Assembly (NCBI RefSeq): GCF_035994185.1 | Contig: NZ_CP108538.1 | Span: forward strand, 6,549,501-6,613,500 | DNA from: Streptomyces sp. NBC_01217 | GTDB taxonomy: Bacteria; Actinomycetota; Actinomycetes; Streptomycetales; Streptomycetaceae | Direction of reading: 5' to 3' | Length of the DNA: 64,000 nt | Part shown: piece after piece, positions 7,857 to 16,224 of the stretch | Layout of the letters: the number at the start of each line of letters is the position of its first letter | How positions within the stretch are numbered: position 1 is the stretch's first letter | The notes under the pieces: model-generated | Told to the model about the DNA's origin: nothing | The model's database searches: none | The model's input: only the letters and a program-made list of their open reading frames with translations | Position numbers and translations under genes: made by a program

Positions 7857-8782
7857 CCCTCACCAAGGAGGCGCCGCCAGCCGCGCCCATCACCCGGCCG
7901 AAGGTACGCAAACCCTCCACCCGCAAGCGCCTCGTCCCCTACTGGCTGCTGCTCCCCGGCATCCTGTGGCTGGTCGTCTTCTTCGCGCTGCCGCTGGTCT
8001 ACCAGGCGTCGACCTCCGTACAGACCGGATCCCTGGAGAAGGGATTCGAGGTCACCTGGCACTTCCAGACGTACTGGGACGCGCTGAAGGACTACTACCC
8101 GCAGTTCATCCGGTCCCTGCTGTACGCGGGCACCGCCACGATCCTGTGCCTGCTGCTCGGCTACCCGCTCGCGTACCTCATCGCGTTCAAGGCAGGCCGC
8201 TGGCGCAACGTCGTTCTCGTGCTGGTCATCGCGCCGTTCTTCACCAGCTTCCTGATCCGTACGCTCGCCTGGAAGACGATCCTCGCGGACGGCGGCGCGG
8301 TCGTCGACGTACTGAACACCCTGCACGTCCTGGACGTCACCAGCTGGCTCGGCTGGACCGAGTCCAACCGGGTGCTGGCCACGCCGATGGCGGTCGTCTG
8401 CGGTCTCACGTACAACTTCCTGCCGTTCATGATCCTGCCGCTCTACACCTCGCTGGAGCGGATCGACGGCAGGCTGCACGAGGCGGCCGGAGATCTGTAC
8501 GCCACCCCCGCCACCACCTTCCGCAAGGTGACCTTCCCGCTCTCCATGCCGGGTGTCGTCTCCGGAACGCTGCTGACCTTCATCCCGGCCAGCGGTGACT
8601 ACGTCAACGCGGAACTGCTGGGCTCCACCGACACCAAGATGGTCGGCAGCGTCATCCAGACCCAGTTCCTGCGCGTCCTCGACTATCCGACGGCGGCCGC
8701 GCTCTCCTTCATGCTCATGGCGGTCGTCCTGATCATGGTCACCGTCTACATCCGCCGCTCCGGGACGGAGGACCTGGTCTGA
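7853..8782 (+). CDS. potB: Polyamine ABC transporter permease, PotB type
   Basis: The 309-residue product starts at a GTG overlapping the ATPase stop. It has a cytoplasmic N-terminus with basic residues, about six membrane segments beginning YWLLLPGILWLVVFFALPLVYQ, and the binding-protein-dependent permease EAA loop EAAGDLYATPATTFRKVTFPLSMPG (seen in two parts: EAAGDLYA and VTFPLSMPGV). It forms half of the membrane channel. The stop overlaps the next start (TGATG). Confidence 0.92.
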   Translation: MTLTKEAPPAAPITRPKVRKPSTRKRLVPYWLLLPGILWLVVFFALPLVYQASTSVQTGSLEKGFEVTWHFQTYWDALKDYYPQFIRSLLYAGTATILCLLLGYPLAYLIAFKAGRWRNVVLVLVIAPFFTSFLIRTLAWKTILADGGAVVDVLNTLHVLDVTSWLGWTESNRVLATPMAVVCGLTYNFLPFMILPLYTSLERIDGRLHEAAGDLYATPATTFRKVTFPLSMPGVVSGTLLTFIPASGDYVNAELLGSTDTKMVGSVIQTQFLRVLDYPTAAALSFMLMAVVLIMVTVYIRRSGTEDLV

Positions 8783-9582
8783 TGCCCGTACTGCGCTGGA
8801 TTCGCCGGAACCTGATCGTCATCGCGGGTCTGCTGACCCTCGCGTACATGATCCTTCCGAACGTCGTCGTGATGGTGTTCTCGTTCAACAAGCCGAACGG
8901 GCGCTTCAACTACGCCTGGCAGCGGTTCTCGCTGGACGCCTGGAAGGACCCCTGCGGCGTCGCCGACATGTGCGGCTCGCTCTCGCTCTCCCTCCAGATC
9001 GCCGCCTGGGCGACGATCGGCGCGACCGTGCTCGGCACGATGATCGCGTTCGCACTGGTCCGCTACCGCTTCCGGGCGCGCGGCGCGATCAACTCGCTGA
9101 TCTTCCTGCCCATGGCGATGCCCGAGGTCGTCATGGCGGCCTCACTGCTCACGCTCTTCCTCAACATGGGCGCACAGCTGGGCTTCTGGACGATCCTCAT
9201 CGCACACATCATGTTCTGCCTGAGCTTCGTAGTGACGGCCGTCAAGGCGCGTGTGATGTCGATGGACCCGCGGCTGGAGGAGGCGGCCCGCGATCTGTAC
9301 GCGGGCCCCGTACAGACCTTCCTGCGGGTGACGCTGCCGATCGCCGCCCCCGGAATCGCGGCGGGAGCACTGCTCGCCTTCGCGCTCTCCTTCGACGACT
9401 TCATCATCACCAACTTCAACTCGGGCAACACCGTCACCTTCCCCATGTTCGTCTGGGGATCGGCGCAGCGCGGCACGCCCGTGCAGATCAACGTCATCGG
9501 CACCGCGATGTTCATCATTGCCGTGCTGGTGGTCGTCGTCGGCCAGCTGATCGCGAACCGGCGTAAGAACAGCGCACATTAG
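8782..9582 (+). CDS. potC: Polyamine ABC transporter permease, PotC type
   Basis: This 266-residue integral membrane protein has about six hydrophobic segments (first: LIVIAGLLTLAYMILPNVVVMVFSF) and an EAA loop (EEAARDLYAGPVQTF, LPIAAPGIAAG) followed by LSFDDFIITNF, a sequence characteristic of PotC proteins. It pairs with the preceding permease, and the TGATG junction implies coupled translation. Only 24 nt separate it from the oxidoreductase gene. Confidence 0.92.
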   Translation: MPVLRWIRRNLIVIAGLLTLAYMILPNVVVMVFSFNKPNGRFNYAWQRFSLDAWKDPCGVADMCGSLSLSLQIAAWATIGATVLGTMIAFALVRYRFRARGAINSLIFLPMAMPEVVMAASLLTLFLNMGAQLGFWTILIAHIMFCLSFVVTAVKARVMSMDPRLEEAARDLYAGPVQTFLRVTLPIAAPGIAAGALLAFALSFDDFIITNFNSGNTVTFPMFVWGSAQRGTPVQINVIGTAMFIIAVLVVVVGQLIANRRKNSAH

Positions 9583-9606
9583 AAGGCCCTGAAGGAGTTG
9601 GAAACC

Positions 9607-11022
9607 ATGGCCCCAGCTGCCATGCGTACTGCTGCACAATCACTCCGCGAAGCCAAGCCGGTCTCGTTCTGGCTGGACGACCCCGGCAGGCCCGAGGCGC
9701 TGCCCGCACTCACCGGCGACGAGCACTGCGACCTCCTCGTCATCGGCGGCGGTTACAGCGGACTGTGGACCGCGCTGCTCGCCAAGGAGCGCGACCCGGA
9801 GCGGGACGTCGTACTGATCGAGGGGCACGAGGTGGGCTGGGCCGCCTCGGGCCGCAACGGCGGATTCTGCGCCGCCTCCCTCACCCACGGCCTGCCCAAC
9901 GGCCTGGAACGCTGGCCGGACGAGATCAGGAAACTGGAGGAGCTGGGGGCACGAAACCTCGACGCCATCGAGGCCGCCGTCGCCCGCCATTCCATCGACT
10001 GCGCATTCGAGCGCACCGGCGAAATCGATGTCGCCACCGAACCCCACCAGCTCGAAGAGCTTCAGGAATGGCACCGGGAGGCCGAAGGGCTCGGATTCAC
10101 CGGAATGGAATTCCTGGACCGGGACGCGCTGCGCGCCGAGGTCGACTCGCCCACATTCCTGGGCGGAATCTGGGACCGGAACGGCGTAGCCATGCTGCAC
10201 CCCGCCAAACTGGCCTGGGGCCTGAAGCGGGCCTGTCTCGATCTGGGAGTACGGGTGTACGAACACACCCGGGGCCTCGAACTGGCCAGGACCGCCACCG
10301 GGATGGCGGTCCGCACGCCGTACGGGAGGGTCCTCGCCCGCCGGGTCGCACTCGGTACGAACATCTTCCCGTCGCTGGTCAAGCGGGTGCGTCCGTACAC
10401 CGTCCCGGTCTATGACTACGCGCTGATGACCGAACCGCTCACCGCCGGCCAGCTCGCCTCGATCGGCTGGAGGAACCGGCAGGGACTGGGCGACAGCGCC
10501 AATCAGTTCCACTACTTCCGGTTGTCGGCCGACAAACGGATTCTGTGGGGCGGCTATGACGCGATCTATCCGTACGGGGGCCGGCTGAGCGCCGATCTCG
10601 ATCAGCGTCCGGAGACCTTCCTCAAGCTCGCGGGCCAGTTCTTCGACTGTTTCCCGCAGCTGGCCGGGGTCCGTTTCAGTCATGCCTGGGGCGGGGCGAT
10701 CGACACCTGTTCCCGCTTTTCCGCATTCTTCGGTACGGCCCATCGGGGCCGGGTCGCCTATGCCGCCGGATACACCGGTCTCGGCGTGGGGGCCACCCGG
10801 TTCGGGGCCGATGTGATGCTCGATCTGCTGGCGGGCGAAGAGAGCGAACTGACCGCTCTGGAGATGGTCCGCAGCAAGCCGATGCCGTTCCCGCCGGAGC
10901 CCTTCGCCTGGGCCGGGATCGAGCTCACCAAGCGGTCGCTGGCCAGGGCGGACAGCAACGGCGGGCACCGCAATCTGTGGCTGCGGACGATGGACCGGCT
11001 GGGGCTCGGCTTCGACAGCTGA
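9607..11022 (+). CDS. FAD-dependent amine oxidoreductase (gamma-glutamylputrescine oxidase-like)
   Basis: This 471-residue DAO-superfamily flavoprotein has the dinucleotide motif DLLVIGGGYSGLWTA, then LIEGHEVGWAASGRNGGFC, the segment that holds the flavin in PuuB-type oxidases. The C-terminal part has FSHAWGGAIDTCSRF and AAGYTGLGVGATRFGADV. Such enzymes oxidise an amine to an aldehyde, here plausibly putrescine or its glutamyl conjugate, feeding the aldehyde dehydrogenase that heads the operon. The ATG at 9607 sits behind GAAGGAG. No glutamylputrescine synthetase or hydrolase gene is in the window, so the exact substrate is open. Confidence 0.85.
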   Translation: MAPAAMRTAAQSLREAKPVSFWLDDPGRPEALPALTGDEHCDLLVIGGGYSGLWTALLAKERDPERDVVLIEGHEVGWAASGRNGGFCAASLTHGLPNGLERWPDEIRKLEELGARNLDAIEAAVARHSIDCAFERTGEIDVATEPHQLEELQEWHREAEGLGFTGMEFLDRDALRAEVDSPTFLGGIWDRNGVAMLHPAKLAWGLKRACLDLGVRVYEHTRGLELARTATGMAVRTPYGRVLARRVALGTNIFPSLVKRVRPYTVPVYDYALMTEPLTAGQLASIGWRNRQGLGDSANQFHYFRLSADKRILWGGYDAIYPYGGRLSADLDQRPETFLKLAGQFFDCFPQLAGVRFSHAWGGAIDTCSRFSAFFGTAHRGRVAYAAGYTGLGVGATRFGADVMLDLLAGEESELTALEMVRSKPMPFPPEPFAWAGIELTKRSLARADSNGGHRNLWLRTMDRLGLGFDS

Positions 11023-11106
11023 GCGCGGTACGGAGTGGGGTGACCCAGGTCACTGCCAACTGACGACCCGAACCCGCGTAATGGATCGGCGCCACCCCTC
11101 TCTCCC

Positions 11107-11142
11107 GTGTGCACGCACCGGCAATGCATGGCCGGTGCACAC
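11107..11142 (+). promoter_or_regulatory. Leader hairpin ahead of a hypothetical gene
   Basis: GTGTGC (11107-11112) and ACCGGC (11117-11122) pair with GCCGGT (11131-11136) and GCACAC (11137-11142), leaving a four-base bulge. The structure ends about 9 nt before the GGAGG of the next gene. It could be a terminator for the polyamine operon or a leader structure; no T-run follows. Confidence 0.35.
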
Positions 11143-11158
11143 GGATTGGAGGCTGGTC

Positions 11159-11620
11159 ATGGCCGGCGCGGGGGTCAAAGCAGCGGTGGAGTGGCTCGCA
11201 TCGGTGGCGCCGGATCCGGACGCCTGCCGGTGGGAATGGGAGCGCAACCCCCACGGGGTCGCGCTCCTTCCCGCCGGCCGGCGCTGGGACGTACTGATTC
11301 TTCCGGGGGAGCTGGGCTATCCCACGCTCGATGTGCTCACCCGTCTCATCGACCGGCCCGGGCCGGTTCTCTCCGATTTCGGCGAGGCCCGCATGGGCTT
11401 CTTCGTGCCACCGGGCACGGCCACGCGCTGGGTCGGCACCGGCGTACGGGGAGCGGGGCAGGGGACCTGGATCGTCGTGCCTTATCCGGGGCGCGAGGCC
11501 ACGGGCGGGGTGCGCTGGCTGATCCCGCCGGACGGCTCGGGCACGCTCACCGACGCGACGCTTCTGGAGCTCGCGATGCATGAGGCGGTGGCGGGGAGGG
11601 CCGAGAACGGCGCGGACTGA
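11159..11620 (+). CDS. Hypothetical protein
   Basis: The ATG at 11159 follows GGAGG at ideal spacing and gives 153 residues. The protein is soluble, with no signal or membrane segment. Notable stretches are RWDVLILPGELGYPTLDVL, GEARMGFFVPPGTATRW and QGTWIVVPYPG. The pattern faintly recalls N-terminal primase-polymerase-like domains found in some Streptomyces proteins (short FFVxPG strand, then a PP or PYP strand), but key acidic residues are not evident, so no function is assigned. It sits alone between the polyamine operon and the chitinase gene, followed by a strong hairpin. Confidence 0.7.
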   Translation: MAGAGVKAAVEWLASVAPDPDACRWEWERNPHGVALLPAGRRWDVLILPGELGYPTLDVLTRLIDRPGPVLSDFGEARMGFFVPPGTATRWVGTGVRGAGQGTWIVVPYPGREATGGVRWLIPPDGSGTLTDATLLELAMHEAVAGRAENGAD

Positions 11621-11713
11621 CGGGGGCGGCGGCGGGGATCACGGGGATCGGCGCACGCGCCCGACGGCACCTCGGCATGGGCCGGCGGGGGATCGGTGCA
11701 CGCGGTCGGCAGC

Positions 11714-11756
11714 ACCTCTGGCGGCACCCCGTCACTCCCGGGGTGCCGCCAGAGGT
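11714..11756. terminator. Perfect 18-bp hairpin abutting the chitinase promoter
   Basis: The arm at 11714-11731 (ACCTCTGGCGGCACCCCG) is perfectly complementary to 11739-11756 with a 7-nt loop. It ends one base before the TTGACA of the chitinase promoter. It can terminate transcription from the upstream gene and insulate the chitinase promoter. Confidence 0.75.
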
Positions 11757-11757
11757 C

Positions 11758-11786
11758 TTGACAACCTGATTGGTCTGGACCATGTT
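11758..11786 (+). promoter_or_regulatory. Chitinase promoter with DasR-type dre operator
   Basis: TTGACA (11758-11763) is a full -35 box; with a 17-nt spacer the -10 is CATGTT (11781-11786), a weak match. ATTGGTCTGGACCATG (11769-11784) lies in the spacer and matches the DasR responsive element (TGGTCTAGACCA core) with arms TGGTC/GACCA. DasR is the GntR-type N-acetylglucosamine regulator of chitin genes in Streptomyces. The site position predicts repression until GlcN-6-P accumulates, although chitinase genes are known to need DasR in a more complex way. Confidence 0.75.
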
Positions 11787-11826
11787 GTGGCCGCCGCACT
11801 CAATTCCCCCATGCACGGAGGCCGTT

Positions 11827-13656
11827 GTGGAACGCACGGGACCCCCCGCCCGATTTACCGGACTTCTGGCCGCCGTCGCGGCCGCCCTGCTCGCCGCGGG
11901 AGGCCTGGCCGCCGCCGCACCGTCCGCCGCCGCCGCCGACTCCGATCTGGCACGCAACGGCGGCTTCGAGGCCGGCCTGGACGGCTGGAGCTGTACCGGC
12001 GGCAGCGGAGCCGTCGTCAGCACGCCCACCCATGGCGGCACCAAGGCGCTGAAGGCGACCCCGGCCGGCAGCGACAACGCCAAGTGCTCCCAGTCCGTGA
12101 CGGTCAAGCCGGACTCCACCTACACCCTGAGTGCCTGGGTGCAGGGCAGTTACGCCTACCTCGGCGCGGAGGGCACCGGCACCACCGACGTGTCCACCTG
12201 GACGCCGTCGGCGACCGGCTGGCAGCAGCTCACCACCACGTTCAGGACCGGTCCGTCCACCACCTCGGTGACCGTCTACACCCACGGCTGGTACGGCACC
12301 CCCACCTACTACGCCGACGACCTCACCCTGATCGGCCCCGGCGGCGACCCGGTCGCACTCCCGGCCACCCCCACCGGACTGAGGGCCGGCACGGCCACCG
12401 CCTCCTCCGTCGACCTCTCCTGGACCGGCTCCTCGGGGGCCACCGGCTACAACGTCTACCGGGGCGGCACGAAGGTCCTCTCGGTCACCGGCACCTCCGC
12501 CACCGTGACGGGCCTCGCCGCGTCGACCACGTACAGCTTCCAGGTCGCCGCGACCAACTCCGCCGGTGAGTCCGCCAGGTCCACCGCCGTATCCGCCACC
12601 ACCACGGCGGGCGGCCCAGGCGGCGGGGGCGGCGGCGCGCTGCCCGCCCACGCCCTCGTCGGCTATCTGCACTCCAGCTTCGCCAACGGCTCCGGCTACA
12701 CGCGAATGGCCGACGTACCCGACTCCTGGGACGTCATCGACCTGGCCTTCGGCGAGCCGACCTCCGTCACCTCGGGCGACATCCGCTTCTCGCTCTGCCC
12801 GGTCAGCGAGTGCCCGAACGTCGAGTCCGTCGCCGAGTTCAAGGCGGCCATCAAGGCCAAGCAGGCCGCGGGCAAGAAGGTGCTGATCTCCATCGGCGGC
12901 GCGAACGGCCAGGTGCAGCTCTCCACCACCGCCGCCCGCGACACCTTCGTCTCCTCCGTCAGCAAGATCATCGACGAGTACGGTCTGGACGGCCTCGACA
13001 TCGACTTCGAGGGCCACTCGCTCTCGCTGAACACCGGGGACACCGACTTCCGCAGCCCGACCACCCCGGTCATCGTCAACCTGATCTCCGCGGTGAAGAC
13101 CCTCAAGGCCAAGTACGGCGACGACTTCGTCCTCACCATGGCCCCCGAGACCTTCTTCGTGCAGCTCGGCTACCAGTACTACGGTTCGGGCCCCTGGGGC
13201 GGCCAGGACCCGCGCGCCGGTGCCTACCTCCCGGTCATCCACGCCCTGCGTGACGACCTGACCCTGCTCCACGTCCAGGACTACAACTCGGGCTCCATCA
13301 TGGGTCTTGACAACCAGTACCACTCGATGGGCGGCGCGGACTTCCACATCGCCATGACCGACATGCTGCTCACCGGATTCCCGGTGGCCGGCGACACCAC
13401 CAAGGTCTTCCCGGCGCTCCGCCCCGACCAGATCGCCATCGGTCTGCCGGCCTCCACCCAGGCGGGCAACGGCTACACCGCACCCGCCGAGGTCAACAAG
13501 GCGCTGAACTGCCTGACGAAGAAGACCGACTGCGGTTCGTACGCGACCCACGGGACATGGCCGGGGCTGCGCGGGCTGATGACGTGGTCGATCAACTGGG
13601 ACCGCTTCAACAACGGGGAGTTCTCGAAGAACTTCGACGCCTACTTCGGCGGCTGA
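11827..13656 (+). CDS. Secreted family 18 chitinase with carbohydrate-binding and Fn3 domains
   Basis: The GTG at 11827 follows GGAGG. The 609-residue product has a signal peptide (hydrophobic LLAAVAAALLAAGGLAAAAP, cleavage near AAA-DS), an N-terminal beta-sandwich carbohydrate-binding module (about 40-175, starting DLARNGGFEAGLDGW), a fibronectin type III domain (about 180-260, TGLRAGTATASSVDLSW), a glycine linker and a GH18 catalytic domain. The catalytic DxxDxDxE is present as DGLDIDFE. It cleaves chitin outside the cell. A DasR-type site in its promoter agrees with chitin control. Its last 50 bp overlap the opposing PAP2 gene. Confidence 0.95.
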   Translation: MERTGPPARFTGLLAAVAAALLAAGGLAAAAPSAAAADSDLARNGGFEAGLDGWSCTGGSGAVVSTPTHGGTKALKATPAGSDNAKCSQSVTVKPDSTYTLSAWVQGSYAYLGAEGTGTTDVSTWTPSATGWQQLTTTFRTGPSTTSVTVYTHGWYGTPTYYADDLTLIGPGGDPVALPATPTGLRAGTATASSVDLSWTGSSGATGYNVYRGGTKVLSVTGTSATVTGLAASTTYSFQVAATNSAGESARSTAVSATTTAGGPGGGGGGALPAHALVGYLHSSFANGSGYTRMADVPDSWDVIDLAFGEPTSVTSGDIRFSLCPVSECPNVESVAEFKAAIKAKQAAGKKVLISIGGANGQVQLSTTAARDTFVSSVSKIIDEYGLDGLDIDFEGHSLSLNTGDTDFRSPTTPVIVNLISAVKTLKAKYGDDFVLTMAPETFFVQLGYQYYGSGPWGGQDPRAGAYLPVIHALRDDLTLLHVQDYNSGSIMGLDNQYHSMGGADFHIAMTDMLLTGFPVAGDTTKVFPALRPDQIAIGLPASTQAGNGYTAPAEVNKALNCLTKKTDCGSYATHGTWPGLRGLMTWSINWDRFNNGEFSKNFDAYFGG

Positions 13657-14422
13657 GCCCCAGCGGCAGGAGCAGCAGCCCGCACAGGAACCAGCTGCCC
13701 AGCACATCCAGCGGCCAGTGATAGCCGCGCAGCACCAGACCGATGCCCGTCGCCGTTGTCAGCAAGGCAGCGGCGACGGGCATCATCCACGAACGCCTCG
13801 CATACGGCGCGATCAGCAGCGCCGCCGCCCCGTAGGCCACCGCGGCCGTCGCCGCATGGCCGGACGGGTAGTAACCGGTGGCCTCGGTGAGCGGTCCGGG
13901 GCGGGCGATCCAGTCCTTGAGCGGGACGACCAGCAGTGGCACTGCCGCCATGGTGAGCACCGCGTACAACGGCTCACGGCGCGCCCCGCGCACCAGCGCC
14001 CAGATGATCGCGCAGCCCAGCACCGGGAGCGCCACCTGCATGTTGCCGAGATCGGCGAGGAATCCGGTCGGCCCGGCAGGTCCGTGTCCGACGACTGCCC
14101 GGCCGGCCCGCTCGTCCAGCGACCTCAGCGGACCGCCGGCCCCGACCTGCCAGGTGGTGAGCGCGAAGAGTGCCAGGAGGGACGACACCAGGGAAACAAG
14201 AAGAGCCGGCCGCCCGGGAACAGGGGGGGTGGTTCCGGGGCGGCCGGTCGGATCGGTTTGCCGCGCGCCCCGGGGGGTTTGGGGCGAGCGGCCATCCGAT
14301 CGGTGAGGAGTTCCGGAGCCGAAGGCCCCAGTGGCGTGCGCGAAGGCACGGCCAGAACGGTGCTGGGGAAGCTCCGGCCCGGCGTCGCCGACAGTCCCCT
14401 GCGGGCGGGGTGTTTCTCTCAT
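13607..14422 (-). CDS. PAP2-family membrane phosphatase
   Basis: The protein has a Pro/Thr/Gly-rich N-terminal segment, then about six membrane spans and the three PAP2 signature motifs: KDWIARPGPL, the PSGHA loop with catalytic His, and RGYHWPLDV with the second catalytic His. Such enzymes dephosphorylate lipid phosphates such as undecaprenyl pyrophosphate or phosphatidic acid. The start is uncertain: the ATG at 14422 gives 271 residues but lacks a Shine-Dalgarno sequence, and the longer frame to 14512 is possible. The C-terminal SRRSRRRSSSRTPRC tail is encoded antisense to the chitinase end, so the two genes converge with a 50-bp overlap. Confidence 0.83.
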   Translation of the reverse strand: MRETPRPQGTVGDAGPELPQHRSGRAFAHATGAFGSGTPHRSDGRSPQTPRGARQTDPTGRPGTTPPVPGRPALLVSLVSSLLALFALTTWQVGAGGPLRSLDERAGRAVVGHGPAGPTGFLADLGNMQVALPVLGCAIIWALVRGARREPLYAVLTMAAVPLLVVPLKDWIARPGPLTEATGYYPSGHAATAAVAYGAAALLIAPYARRSWMMPVAAALLTTATGIGLVLRGYHWPLDVLGSWFLCGLLLLPLGLSRRSRRRSSSRTPRC

Positions 14423-14570
14423 CTGCGGAAACCGTACGTCAGCGGACGGGGGACCGACAGACGGAAACGGATCCCGCCATCGGCCCCCCACACGTTCTTC
14501 ACAGGCCCTCACGCGGCCCCCGGCATCCCCGGCGAAAACGCCTTCCGTCGCCGCCGGGGGTTCGCACAGA

Positions 14571-15911
14571 TCAGATCCGGCCGAAAGCCTGCTCGATGAC
14601 GTCGAGCGCCTCGGTCAGCAGGTCCTCGCCGATCACCAGCGGCGGGAGGAAGCGCAAAACGTTGCCGTACGTGCCGCAGGTGAGGACGAGCACGCCCTCC
14701 GCGTGGCAGGCCTTGGCGAGCGTCGCGGCGGCCTCCGGGTTCGGGTCCTTCGTGCCGGACTTCACCAGCTCGATCGCGATCATCGCGCCACGGCCGCGGA
14801 TGTCACCGATGAGATCGCCGTTCGGCAGCTTCGCCTGCATCTCGGCGAGGCGGCCCTTCATGACCTCCTCGATGCGCTTCGCCTTCCCGTTCAGGTCCAG
14901 CTCGCGCATCGTCTCGATGGCACCGAGCGCACCCGCGCAGGCCACCGGGTTTCCGCCGTACGTACCACCGAGGCCGCCCGCGTGCGCGGCGTCCATGATC
15001 TCGGCGCGGCCCGTGACGGCGGAGAGCGGCAGACCGCCCGCGATGCCCTTGGCGGTGGTGATCAGGTCGGGGACGATGCCCTCGTCCTCACAGGCGAACC
15101 ACTGGCCGGTACGGCAGAAGCCGGACTGGATCTCGTCGGCGACGAAGACGATCCCGTTGTCCTTGGCGAACTGCGCGATCGCCGGGAGGAAGCCCTTGGC
15201 CGGCTCGATGAAGCCGCCCTCGCCGAGCACCGGCTCGATGATGATCGCGGCGACGTTGTCCGCGCCGATCTGCTTGGTGATCTGGTCGATGGCCTGGGCG
15301 GACGCCTCCGCGCCGGCGTTCTCGGCCCCGGTCGGCCAGCGGTAGCCGTACGCCACCGGCACCCGGTAGACCTCGGGCGCGAACGGGCCGAAGCCCTGCT
15401 TGTACGGCATGTTCTTGGCGGTCAGCGCCATCGTGAGGTTGGTACGGCCGTGGTAGCCGTGGTCGAAGACGACGACCGCGGTGCGCTTGGTGTAGGCGCG
15501 GGCGATCTTCACCGCGTTCTCGACGGCCTCGGCGCCCGAGTTGAACAGCGCGGACTTCTTGGCGTGGTCGCCCGGCGTCAGCTCGGCGAGCTGCTCACAG
15601 ACCTCGACGTACCCCTCGTACGGCGTGACCATGAAACAGGTGTGGGTGAAGTCGGCGAGCTGCGCGGAGGCGCGGCGTACGACGGCCTCGGCGGAGGCGC
15701 CGACCGACGTCACGGCGATACCGGAACCGAGGTCGATCAGACGGTTGCCGTCCACGTCCTCGATGATTCCGCCGCCGGCGCGGGCGGTGAACACCGGCAG
15801 GGTGGAGCCCACACCTGCGGCCACCGTCGCGAGACGGCGGGCCTGCAGCTCCACCGACTTCGGGCCGGGAATGGCAGTGACGACGCGGCGCTCCTGCGGA
15901 ATTGCGGTCAT
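14571..15911 (-). CDS. gabT: 4-aminobutyrate--2-oxoglutarate transaminase
   Basis: This 446-residue class III PLP aminotransferase converts 4-aminobutyrate to succinate semialdehyde. Key features are NSGAEAVENAVKIAR, FDHGYHGRTNLTMALT, IIEPVLGEGGF, FVADEIQSGFCRTG with the PLP-ring Asp, and the Schiff-base Lys in TTAKGIAGGLP. The ATG follows AGGAG. It extends the putrescine pathway from the polyamine operon and is transcribed away from the ATPase/PucR/aldehyde dehydrogenase group. Its upstream region shares a motif with the aldehyde dehydrogenase at 20497, suggesting joint regulation. Confidence 0.93.
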   Translation of the reverse strand: MTAIPQERRVVTAIPGPKSVELQARRLATVAAGVGSTLPVFTARAGGGIIEDVDGNRLIDLGSGIAVTSVGASAEAVVRRASAQLADFTHTCFMVTPYEGYVEVCEQLAELTPGDHAKKSALFNSGAEAVENAVKIARAYTKRTAVVVFDHGYHGRTNLTMALTAKNMPYKQGFGPFAPEVYRVPVAYGYRWPTGAENAGAEASAQAIDQITKQIGADNVAAIIIEPVLGEGGFIEPAKGFLPAIAQFAKDNGIVFVADEIQSGFCRTGQWFACEDEGIVPDLITTAKGIAGGLPLSAVTGRAEIMDAAHAGGLGGTYGGNPVACAGALGAIETMRELDLNGKAKRIEEVMKGRLAEMQAKLPNGDLIGDIRGRGAMIAIELVKSGTKDPNPEAAATLAKACHAEGVLVLTCGTYGNVLRFLPPLVIGEDLLTEALDVIEQAFGRI

Positions 15912-16224
15912 GAGGGGCTCCTGTGGGGTGTTTCGGACGCTTCTCTTCCTGCAGGCTATGGGCGAGGACCGGGGTCCGGCATGTTCCGTTCGGGAGTGGT
16001 GGCCGCACGCGCTTGTCCGCCACGGACATAGTGACGGGGTCACGGACGCCGGGCCGCGGCGTCGCGCGGGTGTGTGTCCGTGTGCGGGGAAGACCCCGGG
16101 CAGCGGCCGGAGACTTCCCGCCGGACCGCGTCTGACGGAGTGGTACGGGGCACTAGATTGATGACTTCGGGCGCCCGTGCCCGGAGTTACCGGTCGGCGC
16201 TGGTCAGGGGACGAGGGACAGCAC
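15912..16224. other. Divergent intergenic region between gabT and the membrane ATPase gene
   Basis: No gene is supported in this 313-nt stretch. It holds the gabT Shine-Dalgarno sequence, a 15-bp palindrome listed separately, and the leader of the ATPase gene with GAGGGAC just before its ATG. Confidence 0.6.
16010..16028. promoter_or_regulatory. Candidate operator upstream of gabT (CGGACAARCGC motif in a palindrome)
   Basis: TGTCCG (16014-16019) and CGGACA (16023-16028) form a palindrome with a 3-nt spacer. Read on the minus strand, 16010-16021 gives GGCGGACAAGCG, close to GGACAAACGCC ahead of the aldehyde dehydrogenase at 20497. It lies about 100 nt upstream of the gabT start. A role for the nearby PucR-type regulator is inferred. 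Confidence 0.4.

Noticed and set aside
11770..11826. Upstream ATG giving a 19-residue longer chitinase
   Set aside because: That ATG lies inside the dre operator and promoter; the GTG at 11827 follows GGAGG and gives a proper signal peptide.
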